Source: Tubulanus polymorphus (lineage: Eukaryota; Nemertea; Palaeonemertea; Tubulaniformes; Tubulanidae). From it: a stretch of DNA of 64,000 nucleotides. The DNA is taken from NCBI RefSeq assembly GCF_964204645.1, contig NC_134028.1, forward strand, positions 17,520,153 through 17,584,152. Direction: 5' to 3'. Below are positions 33,430 through 44,279 of the stretch, piece by piece. Below the pieces are notes generated by a model. The model ran no database searches and had not been told where the DNA came from. It saw only the letters and a program-made list of their open reading frames with translations. The position numbers and the translations under genes are program-made. Position 1 is the stretch's first letter, and every line of letters starts with the position of its first letter.

Positions 33430-34610
33430 TTACTTGATATTTTTTGATATCATATTTACTAACCCAAAAATAATAGCACTTACAACTGTAATTAAAAATA
33501 AAATAATATGTTCGGCAGCAAAGTTAATAATGTTTCCTGCAGATTTCAATATAAAACCAACAATTGATGCAATAACTCCTGGAAATGCTGCAGCAGATTT
33601 TTTAGATAGTTCCCATAAATATTTTGCTAATTTCTTTAAACCATCCTTAACTTTATCTTGTATAGAATTATTATTATCTGGGGGTTTATCCGGTTTATTG
33701 GGAGTAGGAGTAGATTTCAAAGCATTTGATATTGCTAAACCAATTGTTGTAAATAACATAGTTATAGCTGTTAGAATTGATAGAATTGTTATTCCTTCTA
33801 ATTTGAATAATAATCTTATTCTATCTTTCAATGATATTTTAGAATCTGGTTTTATCAACAAATCTTTAAAAACATCTTTTAATCTTTTAAAATTATTACC
33901 AAATTCTTTTAATAATATATCTCTTTCACCTTTCAGTACTTCTAAATTATCTTTTAAATTATCAATTTCTTTTTCTAAACGGAATTCTTTTTTTTCCTAT
34001 TCTGTTCAGAAGTTGTTTCTGTTTCTGGATTATCATCGATTATTTTAAATAAGTCATCAATTTTTTGACTAAATACTCTTATATTATCATCTCTTTCTTC
34101 TTCTGTAACATCAGTTATTTCGTTACTAATACTTATTCTCTTAATTCTAAATGTTTCTAAATTTTTCAAAGTTGATTCCGCTAATATTTTATTTAGTTTT
34201 GTCTTTTGATTAGTGATATCAATATAATAATCACCATCCAAACGATAATAATATTTACCTTTAAAAAGTTTTAATTTTTGTACTAAATATCTGGCGCCTC
34301 TATCATTTATATTATATCCAGAATCTTAAAATACACGTTGAAAATCATCCATAAAATCAATATTTTCTAAATCTTCCTTTGATAAACCTGGAATTAAATT
34401 TTCATGAGCTATTCTCGATCTATTTTTTCTAATATATTCCTCTGTTGATGGGGCTTTAGAACCACTATCTGCTAAATTAGAATTATATGCTGATTCATTA
34501 TCATTAACAATATTAGTATCAGCAGTCATATAATCATCATTGTTAGTATTGACATCATCATTATTTCCCATGTTTTCCATTCCAATATCTTCTACACCTT
34601 CTACATCCAT
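33430..34610 (-). pseudogene. Acidic, coiled-coil, membrane-ended protein, broken, copy 1
   Basis: The pieces 34326-34610, 33975-34241 and 33430-33861 are one gene in three frames. The N-terminus is Asn/Asp-rich and then A-P-S-T-E-E-Y-I-R-K-N-R-S-R; the middle holds N-D-R-G-A-R and charged helical sequence; the C-terminus has two or three hydrophobic segments (ILTAITMLFTTIGLAIS; IILFLITVVSAIIFGL). A stop interrupts near 34326. The copy 2 relative at 47395-48838 is broken at other places. No family name is offered; position between capsid-like genes suggests a virion protein. Confidence 0.65.
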
Positions 34611-34626
34611 TTACATAATAAAAAAA

Positions 34627-35951
34627 TTAAAATTTGAAATATAATATTCCTCCGATTACAATTCCTATACAAGTTAAAGCTAATTTAGCATTTTCATGGG
34701 ATTTATTATCATCATTTAGTTTAATTATTTCATGTTGAATATTATCAGTTTTTATATTTTCTGATGTATTGTAATCTTTTATTTTAGAATCATTATTTAA
34801 TTTAATATTATTAGTTTTAGTTTCTGTTGATTGAATATGTTTTTTATTTTTTTCACCTTCCATTAATTTTGGAGCAGTAATAATCTTTTTATTTATATCA
34901 TTTAATCCAAATGAATTATTTATTGTTGCAGTTTTAATTAGATTATTATAACCAATTATGTTTCCCATCTTTAATACTAAATCATTAGAAATAATTAATA
35001 GATTAGGGCCTATACAATAATTTAATCTAATATGTGATTTATCTAGATAATTTTGATATCTTACAATGTTTTCCGGAATCGATCTATTTTTATCATTATG
35101 AATTGAATCTTCAAATAATACATTGAATTTTTTCTGCGCATCGAATGAAGTGTTATCATTTCCAAGTATTGGGGATCTTGTTTCAAATTGCGCACCTAAA
35201 ATACAAATTAAATAAGTTCTAATAGATTGATTTATTCTTTGTATTCCAGCTTTAGTAAAACCTTCACTATTTTCTAAAATGAAATTAACCCAACCATTAT
35301 TGTTTTGTTGTTGTATATTATTATAATATTTTGGTAATTCATTCCAATTTAGTGTTCTTATATCTGAATTTGTCATTATTTTTCCAAATTCTTTAGTTTA
35401 TAATATTCCTAATCCACTCATTGTTCCAATTTTTGCTCTAAAATCTTTATTTGAATTAATATTAAATTCATTACATATTTTATAAAGCTTAGAAAAATTA
35501 ATATTATTATTCAATTCTTTAAAATATTATGAACCTGGTAAAGGACATTCTAATTCATCTAATATTAATTTTATTTAAAATATGTATGAAATCTAAAAAG
35601 TGATAACATCAATGGTAATTTTTGTTTGTTTAAATGATCATTCCAACTAATTCCACATCCTGTTGTTGCGCAATAAACAGCAAAATTTAATTGGTTCTGC
35701 CAATACTTCATATTAGATTTTAATAACCATTGTTTTGCCTCATTTAAATATTTAAAATTAATTGTATACACATAAAATATATTTTCCATCTTAACATGAA
35801 AATTATTACTTTCAGTAACATAAATATATAAATCAATTAATGAATTTAAAACTTCATTTCTATATGAAATATCTTTATTAAAATCTATTGCTGGAATATT
35901 ATATTTAATTGATTTATTATATTGGAAAGCTTTTGGAAAACTATCTGCCAT
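34627..35951 (-). pseudogene. 441-residue conserved Polinton protein, frameshifted, copy 1
   Basis: The frames 35571-35951 (126 codons) and 34627-35376 (249 codons) together match the intact gene at 48855-50180. Frameshift and stop changes lie between 35576 and 35390. The C-terminal hydrophobic anchor L-T-C-I-G-I-V-I-G-G-I-L-Y-F is kept. Confidence 0.75.
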
Positions 35952-35967
35952 TTATATAATTAAAAAA

Positions 35968-36403
35968 TTAATAATTTATTAATTCTTTTAATAATTTATC
36001 TTGTTCTTCAACTGTTATATGACCATTTAAACTTATTATATAATCTAGTGTATTCTTTAATTTATTAATTTCTTTTATATTAGTTTTAATTTTTTCTTTA
36101 TTACTTTTTATATTTAATTTTGAACTTATACCGGTTAAAACACTTGAACTTAATCCTAATACGCCAATTGATATAGCTAAAGGTGTTAATGGACTGAATA
36201 TTGCTAGAAATGTTATTACAGAACTAATTGTAACCGAACCACTTATAATCAAATAATATATAATTTTAGATTTTAAATATTTTTTCTTTTTAACTTTTAA
36301 ATCATTTTCGAATTCTGATATTTGTTTTTCTTAATATGTTTTTAATTTAGTTTTATTTATATCATGAGGAATAATATCAATATTATCAACTTTATCTTCC
36401 ATT
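35968..36403 (-). pseudogene. Two-helix membrane protein with nonsense codon, copy 1
   Basis: It starts at 36403 with M-E-D-K-V-D-N-I-D-I-I. A TAA stops it at codon 24, and the frame goes on with E-K-Q-I-S-E-F and then hydrophobic SVTISSVITFLAIFSPL and L-A-I-S-I-G-V-L-G-L. The copy 2 gene has a different stop two to three codons further on, where this copy has S. The family would be a small double-spanning membrane protein. Confidence 0.65.
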
Positions 36404-36423
36404 TATTTAGCAAAAAAAATTAC

Positions 36424-36844
36424 TAATTAGTAAACTTATACGCTACAAATATAAGAATAACAGTTCCACCTAAATCCATATTATTTCATATTTCTTCTGT
36501 TCATTACTTGGGGTATAATAATCTGATATTGTAGGTTTATGTAGATGTAATTTTTCTTTATTTGTTACCGCGTTATATAAACTCATTGCATCATCAACTG
36601 ATTGAAAATCTCTATGTGAAATCTTCTGATCATATAATTCCTTGTTAATATAATCCATATAGTTTTGTCGTTTTTCTCTGTATTCTTCTGCTGCTTTATT
36701 GTATTTCTCTAATGCTAAATTATGTCTTTTTTGTTCTGATAATGAACCATTTTTACCAATATGCTTAAATAAATATCCGCCACCAGTAAATGCTAAAGCG
36801 TTAACAATTGCCGATCCTATAAAAGTTATAACTGCAGAAGCCAT
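36424..36844 (-). pseudogene. 140-residue Polinton membrane protein, late frameshift, copy 1
   Basis: The frame 36470-36844 gives M-A-S-A-V-I-T-F-I-G and LAFTGGGYLFKH, a charged helix (K-Y-N-K-A-A-E-E-Y-R-E-K-R-Q-N-Y), then S-D-Y-Y-T-P-S-N-E-Q. One base is missing near 36475 relative to copy 2, so the C-terminal membrane segment is out of frame. The intact form is at 50652-51074. Confidence 0.72.
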
Positions 36845-36868
36845 TTATTTAGTAAAATAATTACGCAT

Positions 36869-37090
36869 TTATATGGGAGGAATATATTTTTGTTTTTCTA
36901 AATAATCAATAGTTAAATTAGATAAAGTAACTGCTAATGTTAATTTCAAAATATCATTTATATCAAATCTATCAACATTAACACTTCCCATTTTGAATAC
37001 TTTTTTAAATACCATTGAATAACCAACAGTTCCAACTGATAGTAATGCTCCATTATATAATCCAGTTATTATCCACTTATTATCACTCAT
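36869..37090 (-). CDS. Small two-segment membrane protein, copy 1
   Basis: This 73-residue frame differs from those at 15721-15942 and 51099-51320 by a single residue (Phe for Leu in V-F-K-K-V-F). It has two hydrophobic segments and a K-Y-I-P-P-I end. The start follows TAAATAAATG. Its integrity among broken neighbours suggests that it is either very young or short enough to escape mutation. Confidence 0.75.
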   Translation of the reverse strand: MSDNKWIITGLYNGALLSVGTVGYSMVFKKVFKMGSVNVDRFDINDILKLTLAVTLSNLTIDYLEKQKYIPPI

Positions 37091-37426
37091 TTATTTATCA
37101 AAAAAATTACTATCATCAAAATATTTAGTTAACTTATTTATGATTAATTCAACATTTATTTCATTACTACTTTTATGATTATCATATATTTTGGATAATA
37201 TGTTTTTAATATCATCAATAATTCCATCTTCATTTAATTCATAATATTCTAAAGGTGATTTAATTAAATCAATTACTTTTTCTATATTATAATTTTCTTT
37301 ATTAATCATTGATGCATTGTTAAATGATTTACTTTTTATATCAGTAATTACATCATTTAGTTTCATTTCTTTACCATGTTTAAAATCAAACCAAAAACAT
37401 ATACTCGGTCCAACAGTTATATTCAT
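37091..37426 (-). CDS. Small acidic Polinton protein, intact, copy 1
   Basis: This is a 111-residue frame, M-N-I-T-V-G-P-S-I-C-F-W-F-D-F at its start and FDDSNFFDK at its end. The middle is Asn/Ile/Asp-rich and diverges strongly from the 114-residue form at 51321-51665, while both ends are conserved. It is directly followed by the start of the 73-residue membrane protein. Function unknown. Confidence 0.65.
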   Translation of the reverse strand: MNITVGPSICFWFDFKHGKEMKLNDVITDIKSKSFNNASMINKENYNIEKVIDLIKSPLEYYELNEDGIIDDIKNILSKIYDNHKSSNEINVELIINKLTKYFDDSNFFDK

Positions 37427-37446
37427 TTATATAGTGAAAAAAATTA

Positions 37447-38201
37447 ATCTCTACATCTTATAACTAATTCATAAATTACAGGGAAATTATTTAAATCAAT
37501 TAAGTATCCATTGTGATTTCTAATTTCTTGGCTAAAATTATTAAAACGAGGAATGTAGGTTTGAAATCACATTCTGTTAAATTATAATTTATTTGCGTTC
37601 CAAATTCTTTAACATTCTTCAATGGTAAAATGTTTAGTAAACCAGAATTACAAGTTATATCTTTAGTTGCTTCGAATGTTTTTGTAGGATCGATTAAATT
37701 GCAATAGATATAAAAGTGTGTAAAAGGTATTAAGTTTGGTGTAGCATCAATATTTGTAAAAGATTTATCTGGAAGAATTCCTAACAGTTTAGCTATAGGT
37801 TTTTTTACGATAAATGCATGTTTTTCACTATTAGACAACCTTATCTTTATTTTGTCAGTACTCTCACTTTTTAAAAATCTAATATTAAACCCGGAATTAT
37901 TACCTGACTTGTGCCAGGCTTTTCTATTAATTTCTTGTGCCAATGTATCTAAATTATATAACCCCGGTTTTTAATGTATATAGGCCCATTCATTTTTATT
38001 TTTATTAAAAATTAAAAAGGCTCTATGTTCAACAGTTTTATTCGATATATTGTAAAAAGAATTACATAAACTTATATTAACTAATTTTAAATCTACACAA
38101 TTTTTATATTCTCTATCTAATTGTACTAGTAAATTATGAGATTTATAATTTGTAAGCCTTCAAGAATCAACAAATATTCTGTATTCTTTTAATTCTACCA
38201 T
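37447..38201 (-). pseudogene. Penton-like minor capsid protein, broken, copy 1
   Basis: It starts at 38201 (M-V-E-L-K-E-Y-R-I-F-V-D-S) and matches 51686-52439. Stops near 38160 and 37972 and a shift near 37520 break it; 37500-37943 is open for 147 codons. Landmarks are L-V-N-I-S-L-C-N-S-F-Y-N-I-S, A-Q-E-I-N-R, and P-I-A-K-L-L-G-I. The pattern of a long N-terminal strand, a short bounded centre and late strand-rich region recalls single-jelly-roll minor capsid proteins of Polintons, a tentative call. Confidence 0.6.
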
Positions 38202-38218
38202 TTATTTTACATATTTTC

Positions 38219-38296
38219 TTATTCGAAATCTATTTCATGGTGCCCTTTTTCATTCTTACCTTTGTATACGAAATAGAAATCTCCAGAACAGTTATA
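38219..38296 (-). pseudogene. 3' end of the small conserved protein, fused by deletion, copy 1
   Basis: Minus-strand reading gives C-S-G-D-F-Y-F-V-Y-K-G-K-N-E-K-G-H-H. A deletion runs from inside the polymerase gene (near 38300) to this point, removing the polymerase thumb and palm end plus the first half of this gene. Confidence 0.7.
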
Positions 38297-38299
38297 TTC

Positions 38300-41200
38300 A
38301 TTTGTCTAATTCTTTTACCATTACTAACTAACTCAATATCATTTCTATTTCTAATATTTTCACAAGTCTTAGCATAGAATGCATTATTCATTAACTTGAA
38401 GAAATCTTTCTCGAAATTAGTTTTAGCTTCAGTTCTTTATTTGGTGTTAAAATCTATATATTTTTCTAACCACTTAGATTGATTGAATGAAATATATCTA
38501 TGTACTTTTTTTAAAACCATTCCTTGTTTTAGATAAAACTTTAACATTCTATAATGTACTACATAATTATATTTATCTTCTTGAGTTACCATTAATTTTT
38601 CTGTATGAATATGATTTTCGGGTTTAATTCTTTTTTGGTAATTTGATAATTCTTCATGAGTTAAGTTTTATGTTCGGGACAGTATGCTAGATTTCTAGAT
38701 TTAAATTTAATATGTTCAGGATATTCTAAATCTACAACAAAGAAGTAACCAGTATCGGAATCATCTGCAATATCTAGAATTCTTTTCTTCCAATCAAATT
38801 TATCATTATTTTCATGTTGTGAAACTTCAGTTAATTCAAATACTCCATAAGGTTGTGGTTCCATCATTGCCCAACCATACAAATTATTTGCATCTATATA
38901 TAATAACTTATATCCAAGGTTATCATTTACATTGAAATATCTATCACCTAATACACCTGAAACACCTCCTCATAGATTTTTCAAATAATAGTAATTGATC
39001 TATATTTGTTAACAAATCCATTTTTATATCTGTAAATTTTAAACCACAATCCCATGTTAATCCTGGACTTGAATAACAATGACAAGGATCAATGTTAAAA
39101 TATTTTAGGTTTACATCTCTAAACCTTTCGAATATATCGGTTAATAATAATACATCTGATTTTAAATATAAATCTACTAATTGTCCATGATTTTCTGTTT
39201 TGAAATGATTCCAAATATTCAATGTTCTATTATATACTTCATCTTTAACATATTCATTTTTTTAATTCATCATAGAATTGTTCTTTTAATAATTCAGTTA
39301 TATTGAAATCATTATGTGATTTATAAAATGAATATGGAATTGCGCCTTTATATCTCATTAATTGAAAATCATCATTATTTGGGTATTATTCTTTTAATAT
39401 TTTCAATTCATCATCAACTAATGATTTTGATAAGTTATCTAATGAACTATTTAAAAATCTATATGAATCTATAAATCTTAGGCAACCAAATTGGAATGAT
39501 ATATAATTCTCAGATGTTTTAGCTAACATTATAAATTTATAAGTTGGTATTTTATCTTTTGATCTATTTGAATTTAATATTTCTATTTCATTATTAATTT
39601 CTTCTATTTTATAACATAACTGTTTGATGAATAAATGTTCATCATATCCTGATAGATTATGAAATATAACTGGTACAAAATTAATTTTCTTAGCTTGTAA
39701 GTTACAATTCTCATGTGCAGCGCCTCTAAACTTTCCACTCAAATGATCATGGTCTTTCACTTTTTTATCTCTAAAATTAAATATCTTTTCACAATAATAA
39801 CATTTATCTGCAAACTCAAATGCTTCTTTATCTTCTTCTGTCATTATAATTTCTATATTCTTATTTAACTTTTCATTAAATCTTATTTCATATTCAATTA
39901 ATAAGTCACAAAAATGATTGATAACATTTTCATTTCTATAATCATAATATTCACTTTTAATTAGTTCTGGATAATCAGATTTAATATATAACCCGAAAGC
40001 AGCAGCAGCTGATTGATGAATCTTTTTAATTGTATTTGTTATTGGTGGTTCATCTGAAAAATCATTTTCATTAGAATTTAATTTCTTTCTCTTATAATAT
40101 ATTCCTTTTCTATCTTGATCAGTTAGTTCTTTATTTAATGATTCAAAATCTCCATATATTACAAATGGTACTTTATTTTTGTAATCATATTTTTTGAATT
40201 CTAATATTTTATCCTTTTCATTTGGTAAAACTAATTTACAATAATCATGATTTTCACATAATTGTTTATGATTTAATAATGTACTTTCATTACTGAATCT
40301 ATGTAAACATTTTCTACAAAGATATATTTTATGGTGATCATTTTCTGATTTAAAAAATAAATCGATTTGTTTAATCCACATATAATGATTCTCATAATAT
40401 AGTATATCTATAACATCGTTTTAATCATAATCTTTTGATAGATATAAAGGTTCTAATGTATAATGTTTTATATTGTTACCTTTTGTATTTGGTAATTTGA
40501 TTAAATCAAATACATGTATCTTTATATTATTATCTCTTTCTATTTTTGGGATGTTTTTAATTATAACAGGATACTTATCTATCTTATAATTATTTTCAAA
40601 TTGTTTATAATTTGTTAATCTATAAGTATGTTTATTATAATCTTCAATTGGGTGTAAACAACTTATAATTGTCCATAGAAAACATTTATCATCTTCATTT
40701 TGTACATTTATTACAGCATTAGTTTTAAATGGTAGTTTAATATAACTCGATGCTTCAATATCTGGTTCTTTATAATATGATACATTATTTTCATCAATTG
40801 GTTTTGATTTAGTTAACTTATTATATTTTGTGTTATAAACATGTTAAGTCATAAATATTATCTCATCAAATATTAAACCAGACCCTTCAGAATATTTCTC
40901 TTCTATTTTAGTTTTTACTTCATTATAACATTTATCTAATTTATCATCTATATGTTGTTTAGATATAATATGTTGTGAATGAGAATTTATATTATATATT
41001 GGTTTATCTTCAGATTTTATAAACTTTACTTTAGAAGATATACTTATTTTAGGATATTCAACATCTGTAATTATTTTCATTATTTCTTTCATATTTTCTA
41101 AATGTTTTTCATTTTCTTCTAATGTTTTTCCTTTATGAAATTTAAACTCGATAGCTGCTGGACCAATATCACTTTTAAATGCTTCGGTTATCTATATGTC

Positions 41201-41602
41201 TTTTTTATTATCTAATGAATTAATATAATTTCTTACATCTTCCATGTATGGTCTTTTATTGTTTAATTTATTTTTTATGTTTTTAATTGTCTTCTGTTTC
41301 TTATCATTATCTTCATCAAAATAATCTTCACCTAAAATATCATTATTCTTATTTCTAATATGACTTTTAGATTTTAAATGTTCTTTATAATATCTTTTAT
41401 CACTGAATGATTGATTACATGTATCACATTTATATATTTCTTTTTCATTCTTTAATTCATCTAATTTAGATTCTAATATATCATCTTCATATTCTAGTTT
41501 CAATTTATTCTCTAAATGTGTTTTAGTTTTATTGTGTCTTGATTTTTGGGATTTATCTATATTGATATTACATGTTGGACAGTAGTAATTATTTGCTTCC
41601 AT
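38300..41602 (-). pseudogene. Protein-primed type B DNA polymerase, broken and C-terminally deleted, copy 1
   Basis: It starts at 41602 with M-E-A-N-N-Y-Y-C-P-T-C and holds both N-terminal fingers, C-R-K-C-L-H-R-F, Exo I IYGDFESLNKE, Exo II H-N-L-S-G-Y-D-E, Exo III LKSDVLLLTDIFERF and motif A D-A-N-N-L-Y-G-W. Frameshifts and stops split it into at least five frames (41192-41602, 40844-41092, 39386-40381, 38944-39222, 38661-38882). Motif C and everything beyond motif B are deleted, so it is dead. Confidence 0.88.
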
Positions 41603-41656
41603 TTTAATACTAAATTTTTTATTAAAATTGATTTTAGAAGTTCAATGATTTATATC

Positions 41657-42218
41657 ATGTATTATTTCAATCACACTTTACTAACACTTTTAATGTTTAA
41701 AAATCTAACTCATACAAATATAAATATTGAAATAATGTTGTAAATATATACTTTTATATTGAGTAATCTGTCAATTTAAATGTTATTCATTTATATGATT
41801 ATTTTAAGAGTAACAGGGGTAATGGGCTGTCAGGTTAGAGGTTGAATGGTCGAGTTCATTAAAAACAAATAGTAAAAGTAATTTAAAACTATAATATATT
41901 TTCATAACCGTGTGTATTTCAGTTGAATAATAGAATAATTATTATTATTAAAATATATTTGATTATATGAATTTGTGTATTGTAAATAAATCAATTGTTC
42001 GCGGAGCGGAGCGGTCGCGGAGCGGAGCGACCAATTGATTTAATACAATATGCTTTTAAAATTAAAATTATTAATATCTTAGAATAAATATTTAGTTATA
42101 ATATAAAATACACACGGTTATGAAAATATATTATAGTTTTAAATTACTTTTAATGTTTTGTTTTTTAATGAGCTCGACCCTTCGACCTTTGGCCTGAAAG
42201 CCCATTACCCCTATTATT
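41657..42218. repeat. Right terminal inverted repeat of copy 1
   Basis: This is the inverse of 27423-27973, with the 410-bp palindrome at 41809-42218. The tip ends CCCCTATTATT, one base changed from the CCCCTATTACT of other tips. The outer side abuts the middle of the small-membrane-protein gene of copy 2 at 42219. Confidence 0.88.
42001..42032. repeat. GC-rich core of the palindrome
   Basis: Two direct copies of a 16-bp unit, TCGCGGAGCGGAGCGG-like, lie in the centre and are flanked on both sides by CAATTG. The corresponding core of the left terminus is about 27611-27643 and reads as the inverse with one difference. Surrounding DNA is over 75 percent A+T by eye. Confidence 0.8.
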
Positions 42219-42547
42219 CAAATTAAATGGGCAAGAGAATTAGGTAAAAGATCTTCAGAATTAAAATAAGCTAAGAAAAAGAAATTAACTGATATAAATG
42301 AATCACAGACTTTATTTGATATTAATTCAAATAATAATCCATCTAATTCTTCTAATGCTGGAAGTAATTATAAATTATATATTACAATTGGATTAGTAAC
42401 AGTTATTATATTATCCGGTGTAATATATAAATCAAAATTCAAATCTGATGATAAAGATGATTCCAATGACAATAAACCTATTATACCAGAAAATAAGTCA
42501 AATCATAAAGCCATTGAAACTAAATCTAAATTATTATTAATTGATTA
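42219..42547 (+). pseudogene. Small basic membrane protein, 5' truncated, copy 2
   Basis: Reading starts at W-A-R-E-L-G-K-R-S and continues in frame, with one stop near 42270, through N-S-S-N-A-G-S-N-Y-K-L-Y and the hydrophobic ITIGLVTVIILSGVIY to a C-terminal L-L-L-I-D. The first about 15 codons are replaced by the tip of copy 1. It matches 31640-32008 closely. Confidence 0.75.
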
Positions 42548-42554
42548 AAATTAG

Positions 42555-43640
42555 ATGAAAAAAGAACAATATTTAAGAGATTAATATAATAACCCAGAAA
42601 GTGAAGTATCATATTCTAACGTTTCAGAATTATGGAATAAAATTAAATCTGATAATGAAAATATAAAATATAGTGAACTAAGATTATGGTTACAAAATCG
42701 ACCAACATATCAAATACACCTGAAAATGGATAAAACTTATTTAACAAGAAAAGTTATGGTTTCATATATTGATCAACAATGGCAAGCAGATTTAATTGAC
42801 ATGAAGAACTTAGAGGAATACAACAAAGGATATTTCTGGATACTGAATGTTTTAGACATATTCAGTCGATACGCATGGTCAATTCCAATCAAAAATAAAA
42901 CTGGTATAGAAGTGACAAATGCTTTTAAATCAATATTTAAAGAAGCTATTCCAGATAAGATACAATTTGATGAAGGTAAGGAATTTTATAACAAACATTT
43001 TAAAAAACTATTATCCGATAACGATGTAGACTATTTTTCAACACACTCAGATAAAAAAAGCATCTATTATAGAAAGATTTAATAAAACATTGAAAACTAG
43101 AATGTGGAAATATTTTACTGCTAATGAAACATATAAATATATCGATGTATTAGATGATTTAGTGAAAGGTTATAATAATTCTAAACATAGTTCTATAAAT
43201 ATGAAACCTATACAAGCTAGAAAAGAAGATAATTCAGAAATAGTTTGGAATAATTTATATGGAGCGTTTGTTACACATGATTTCGGAGAACCTAAATTTA
43301 AAATAGGACAACACGTTAGAATATCTAAATATAGAAAAACATTTTATAAAGGTTATACCCCTAATTGTACAGAAGAAATATTCAAGATTAAAAAGATGAT
43401 ATTAACTAAACCATTTGTTTATAAATTAGAAGATTTAAAAGATGAAGAAATATTAGGTTATTTCTATGAACAAGAATTATCACTTGTACCAAATCCAGAT
43501 GAAATAGAATACAAAATAGAAAAAGTATTGAAAACAAAAACTCTTTAAAGGAAAAAAGTATTCTTTGGTGAAATATAAAGGATATGATGATAAATTTAAT
43601 GAATGGATTTTATCTAGTAAAATTAAAAGAATAAATGAAT
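42555..43640 (+). pseudogene. Retroviral-type integrase with chromodomain, broken, copy 2
   Basis: The start at 42555 is followed by an early stop (codon 10), then D-Q-Q-W-Q-A-D-L-I-D-M (first Asp), F-D-E-G-K-E-F (second Asp) and, after a one-base insertion in the A-run near 43065, S-I-I-E-R-F (Glu). The C-terminal half (43090-43548) has V-K-G-Y-N-N-S-K-H-S-S-I-N-M-K-P and the SH3-like F-K-I-G-Q-H-V-R-I-S-K. A further shift near 43545 leads into a chromodomain-like end K-Y-K-G-Y-D-D. All three catalytic residues are kept, so decay is recent. Confidence 0.88.
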
Positions 43641-44246
43641 AAAGATTTATTTATATTCGAACCGCATAATATGTTAGTTACTGGAGTAACCAATTGTGGT
43701 AAAACACATTTCATATTAGACTTGTTAGAAACTATTTATAAGAATCATTTTGATAATATAATATTATTCTGTCCTACTTATGAAATGAATAAAACATATA
43801 ATAGAGATATAGTTAAGATAAAAAAGTTTATTATATTAGATCCTAAAACAGTAAAAGAAAATTTAGATAATTGTATAGAAATAGCAATTGATACTTATAA
43901 AGGATCAAATACATTATTCATTGTAGATGATTGCGCTAATTTACATGATTCAAAAGTTAGAGAAAGTGAGTTATGTTATCTAGCTTTCTCTGGAAGACAT
44001 TTTGGGATAACAACATGGGTTTTAAATCAAAAATATAATTCAATTGTTAAAGACTTTAGGGAGAATATAAGATTTCTAGTTTTATTTTATAACAAAGATA
44101 AAAAATCTATGCAACAATCATTGGAAGGAAATCAAATTATACCTACTGAATTACATGATGAATATATGAATAAATTAAAGAATAATAAAGGTTCAAAATT
44201 ATTACTGAGACTACAATTTCCCTATGAATATAAATTTATAAAATAA
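43635..44246 (+). CDS. Genome-packaging ATPase (FtsK/HerA superfamily, A32-like), intact
   Basis: This 203-residue frame has Walker A (VTNCGKTHF, about residues 17-25), Walker B (TLFIVDDCA, about residues 94-102) and the downstream sensor-like segment FSGRHFGITTWVLNQ. The N-terminal I-F-E-P-H-N-M-L is shared with the broken copy at 6560-7155. Length and motifs fit the Polinton packaging ATPase, which drives DNA into preformed capsids. It overlaps the integrase end and is the last plus-strand gene before the hairpin region. Confidence 0.9.
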   Translation: MNKDLFIFEPHNMLVTGVTNCGKTHFILDLLETIYKNHFDNIILFCPTYEMNKTYNRDIVKIKKFIILDPKTVKENLDNCIEIAIDTYKGSNTLFIVDDCANLHDSKVRESELCYLAFSGRHFGITTWVLNQKYNSIVKDFRENIRFLVLFYNKDKKSMQQSLEGNQIIPTELHDEYMNKLKNNKGSKLLLRLQFPYEYKFIK

Positions 44247-44279
44247 AATTTATAATTTGGAATATTATAGAAACTAATT

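Larger units (their letters stand above)
27423..42218. mobile_element. Polinton/Maverick copy 1, both termini present
   Basis: Inverted terminal repeats of about 550 bp (27423-27973 and 41657-42218) bound a 14.8-kb unit with HNH, two small membrane proteins, integrase, capsid-like protein, further virion-like genes and the type B polymerase. Two internal deletions are clear from comparison with copy 2: one removes the integrase end, ATPase, zinc-finger gene and capsid C-terminus (near 32575), the other the polymerase C-terminus (near 38300). No matching 6-bp target duplication was found at its ends. Confidence 0.85.

Noticed and set aside
33434-34048. Long plus-strand frame opposite the coiled-coil membrane gene
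   Set aside because: It is the antisense shadow of a minus-strand gene whose pieces match copy 2.
41809-42218. Simple junction of two adjacent elements meeting at their outer ends
   Set aside because: Kept only as the alternative. The same 410-bp unit is at the other end of copy 1 with both arms near-identical, and its outer arm leads to different DNA each time, which fits one terminal structure better.
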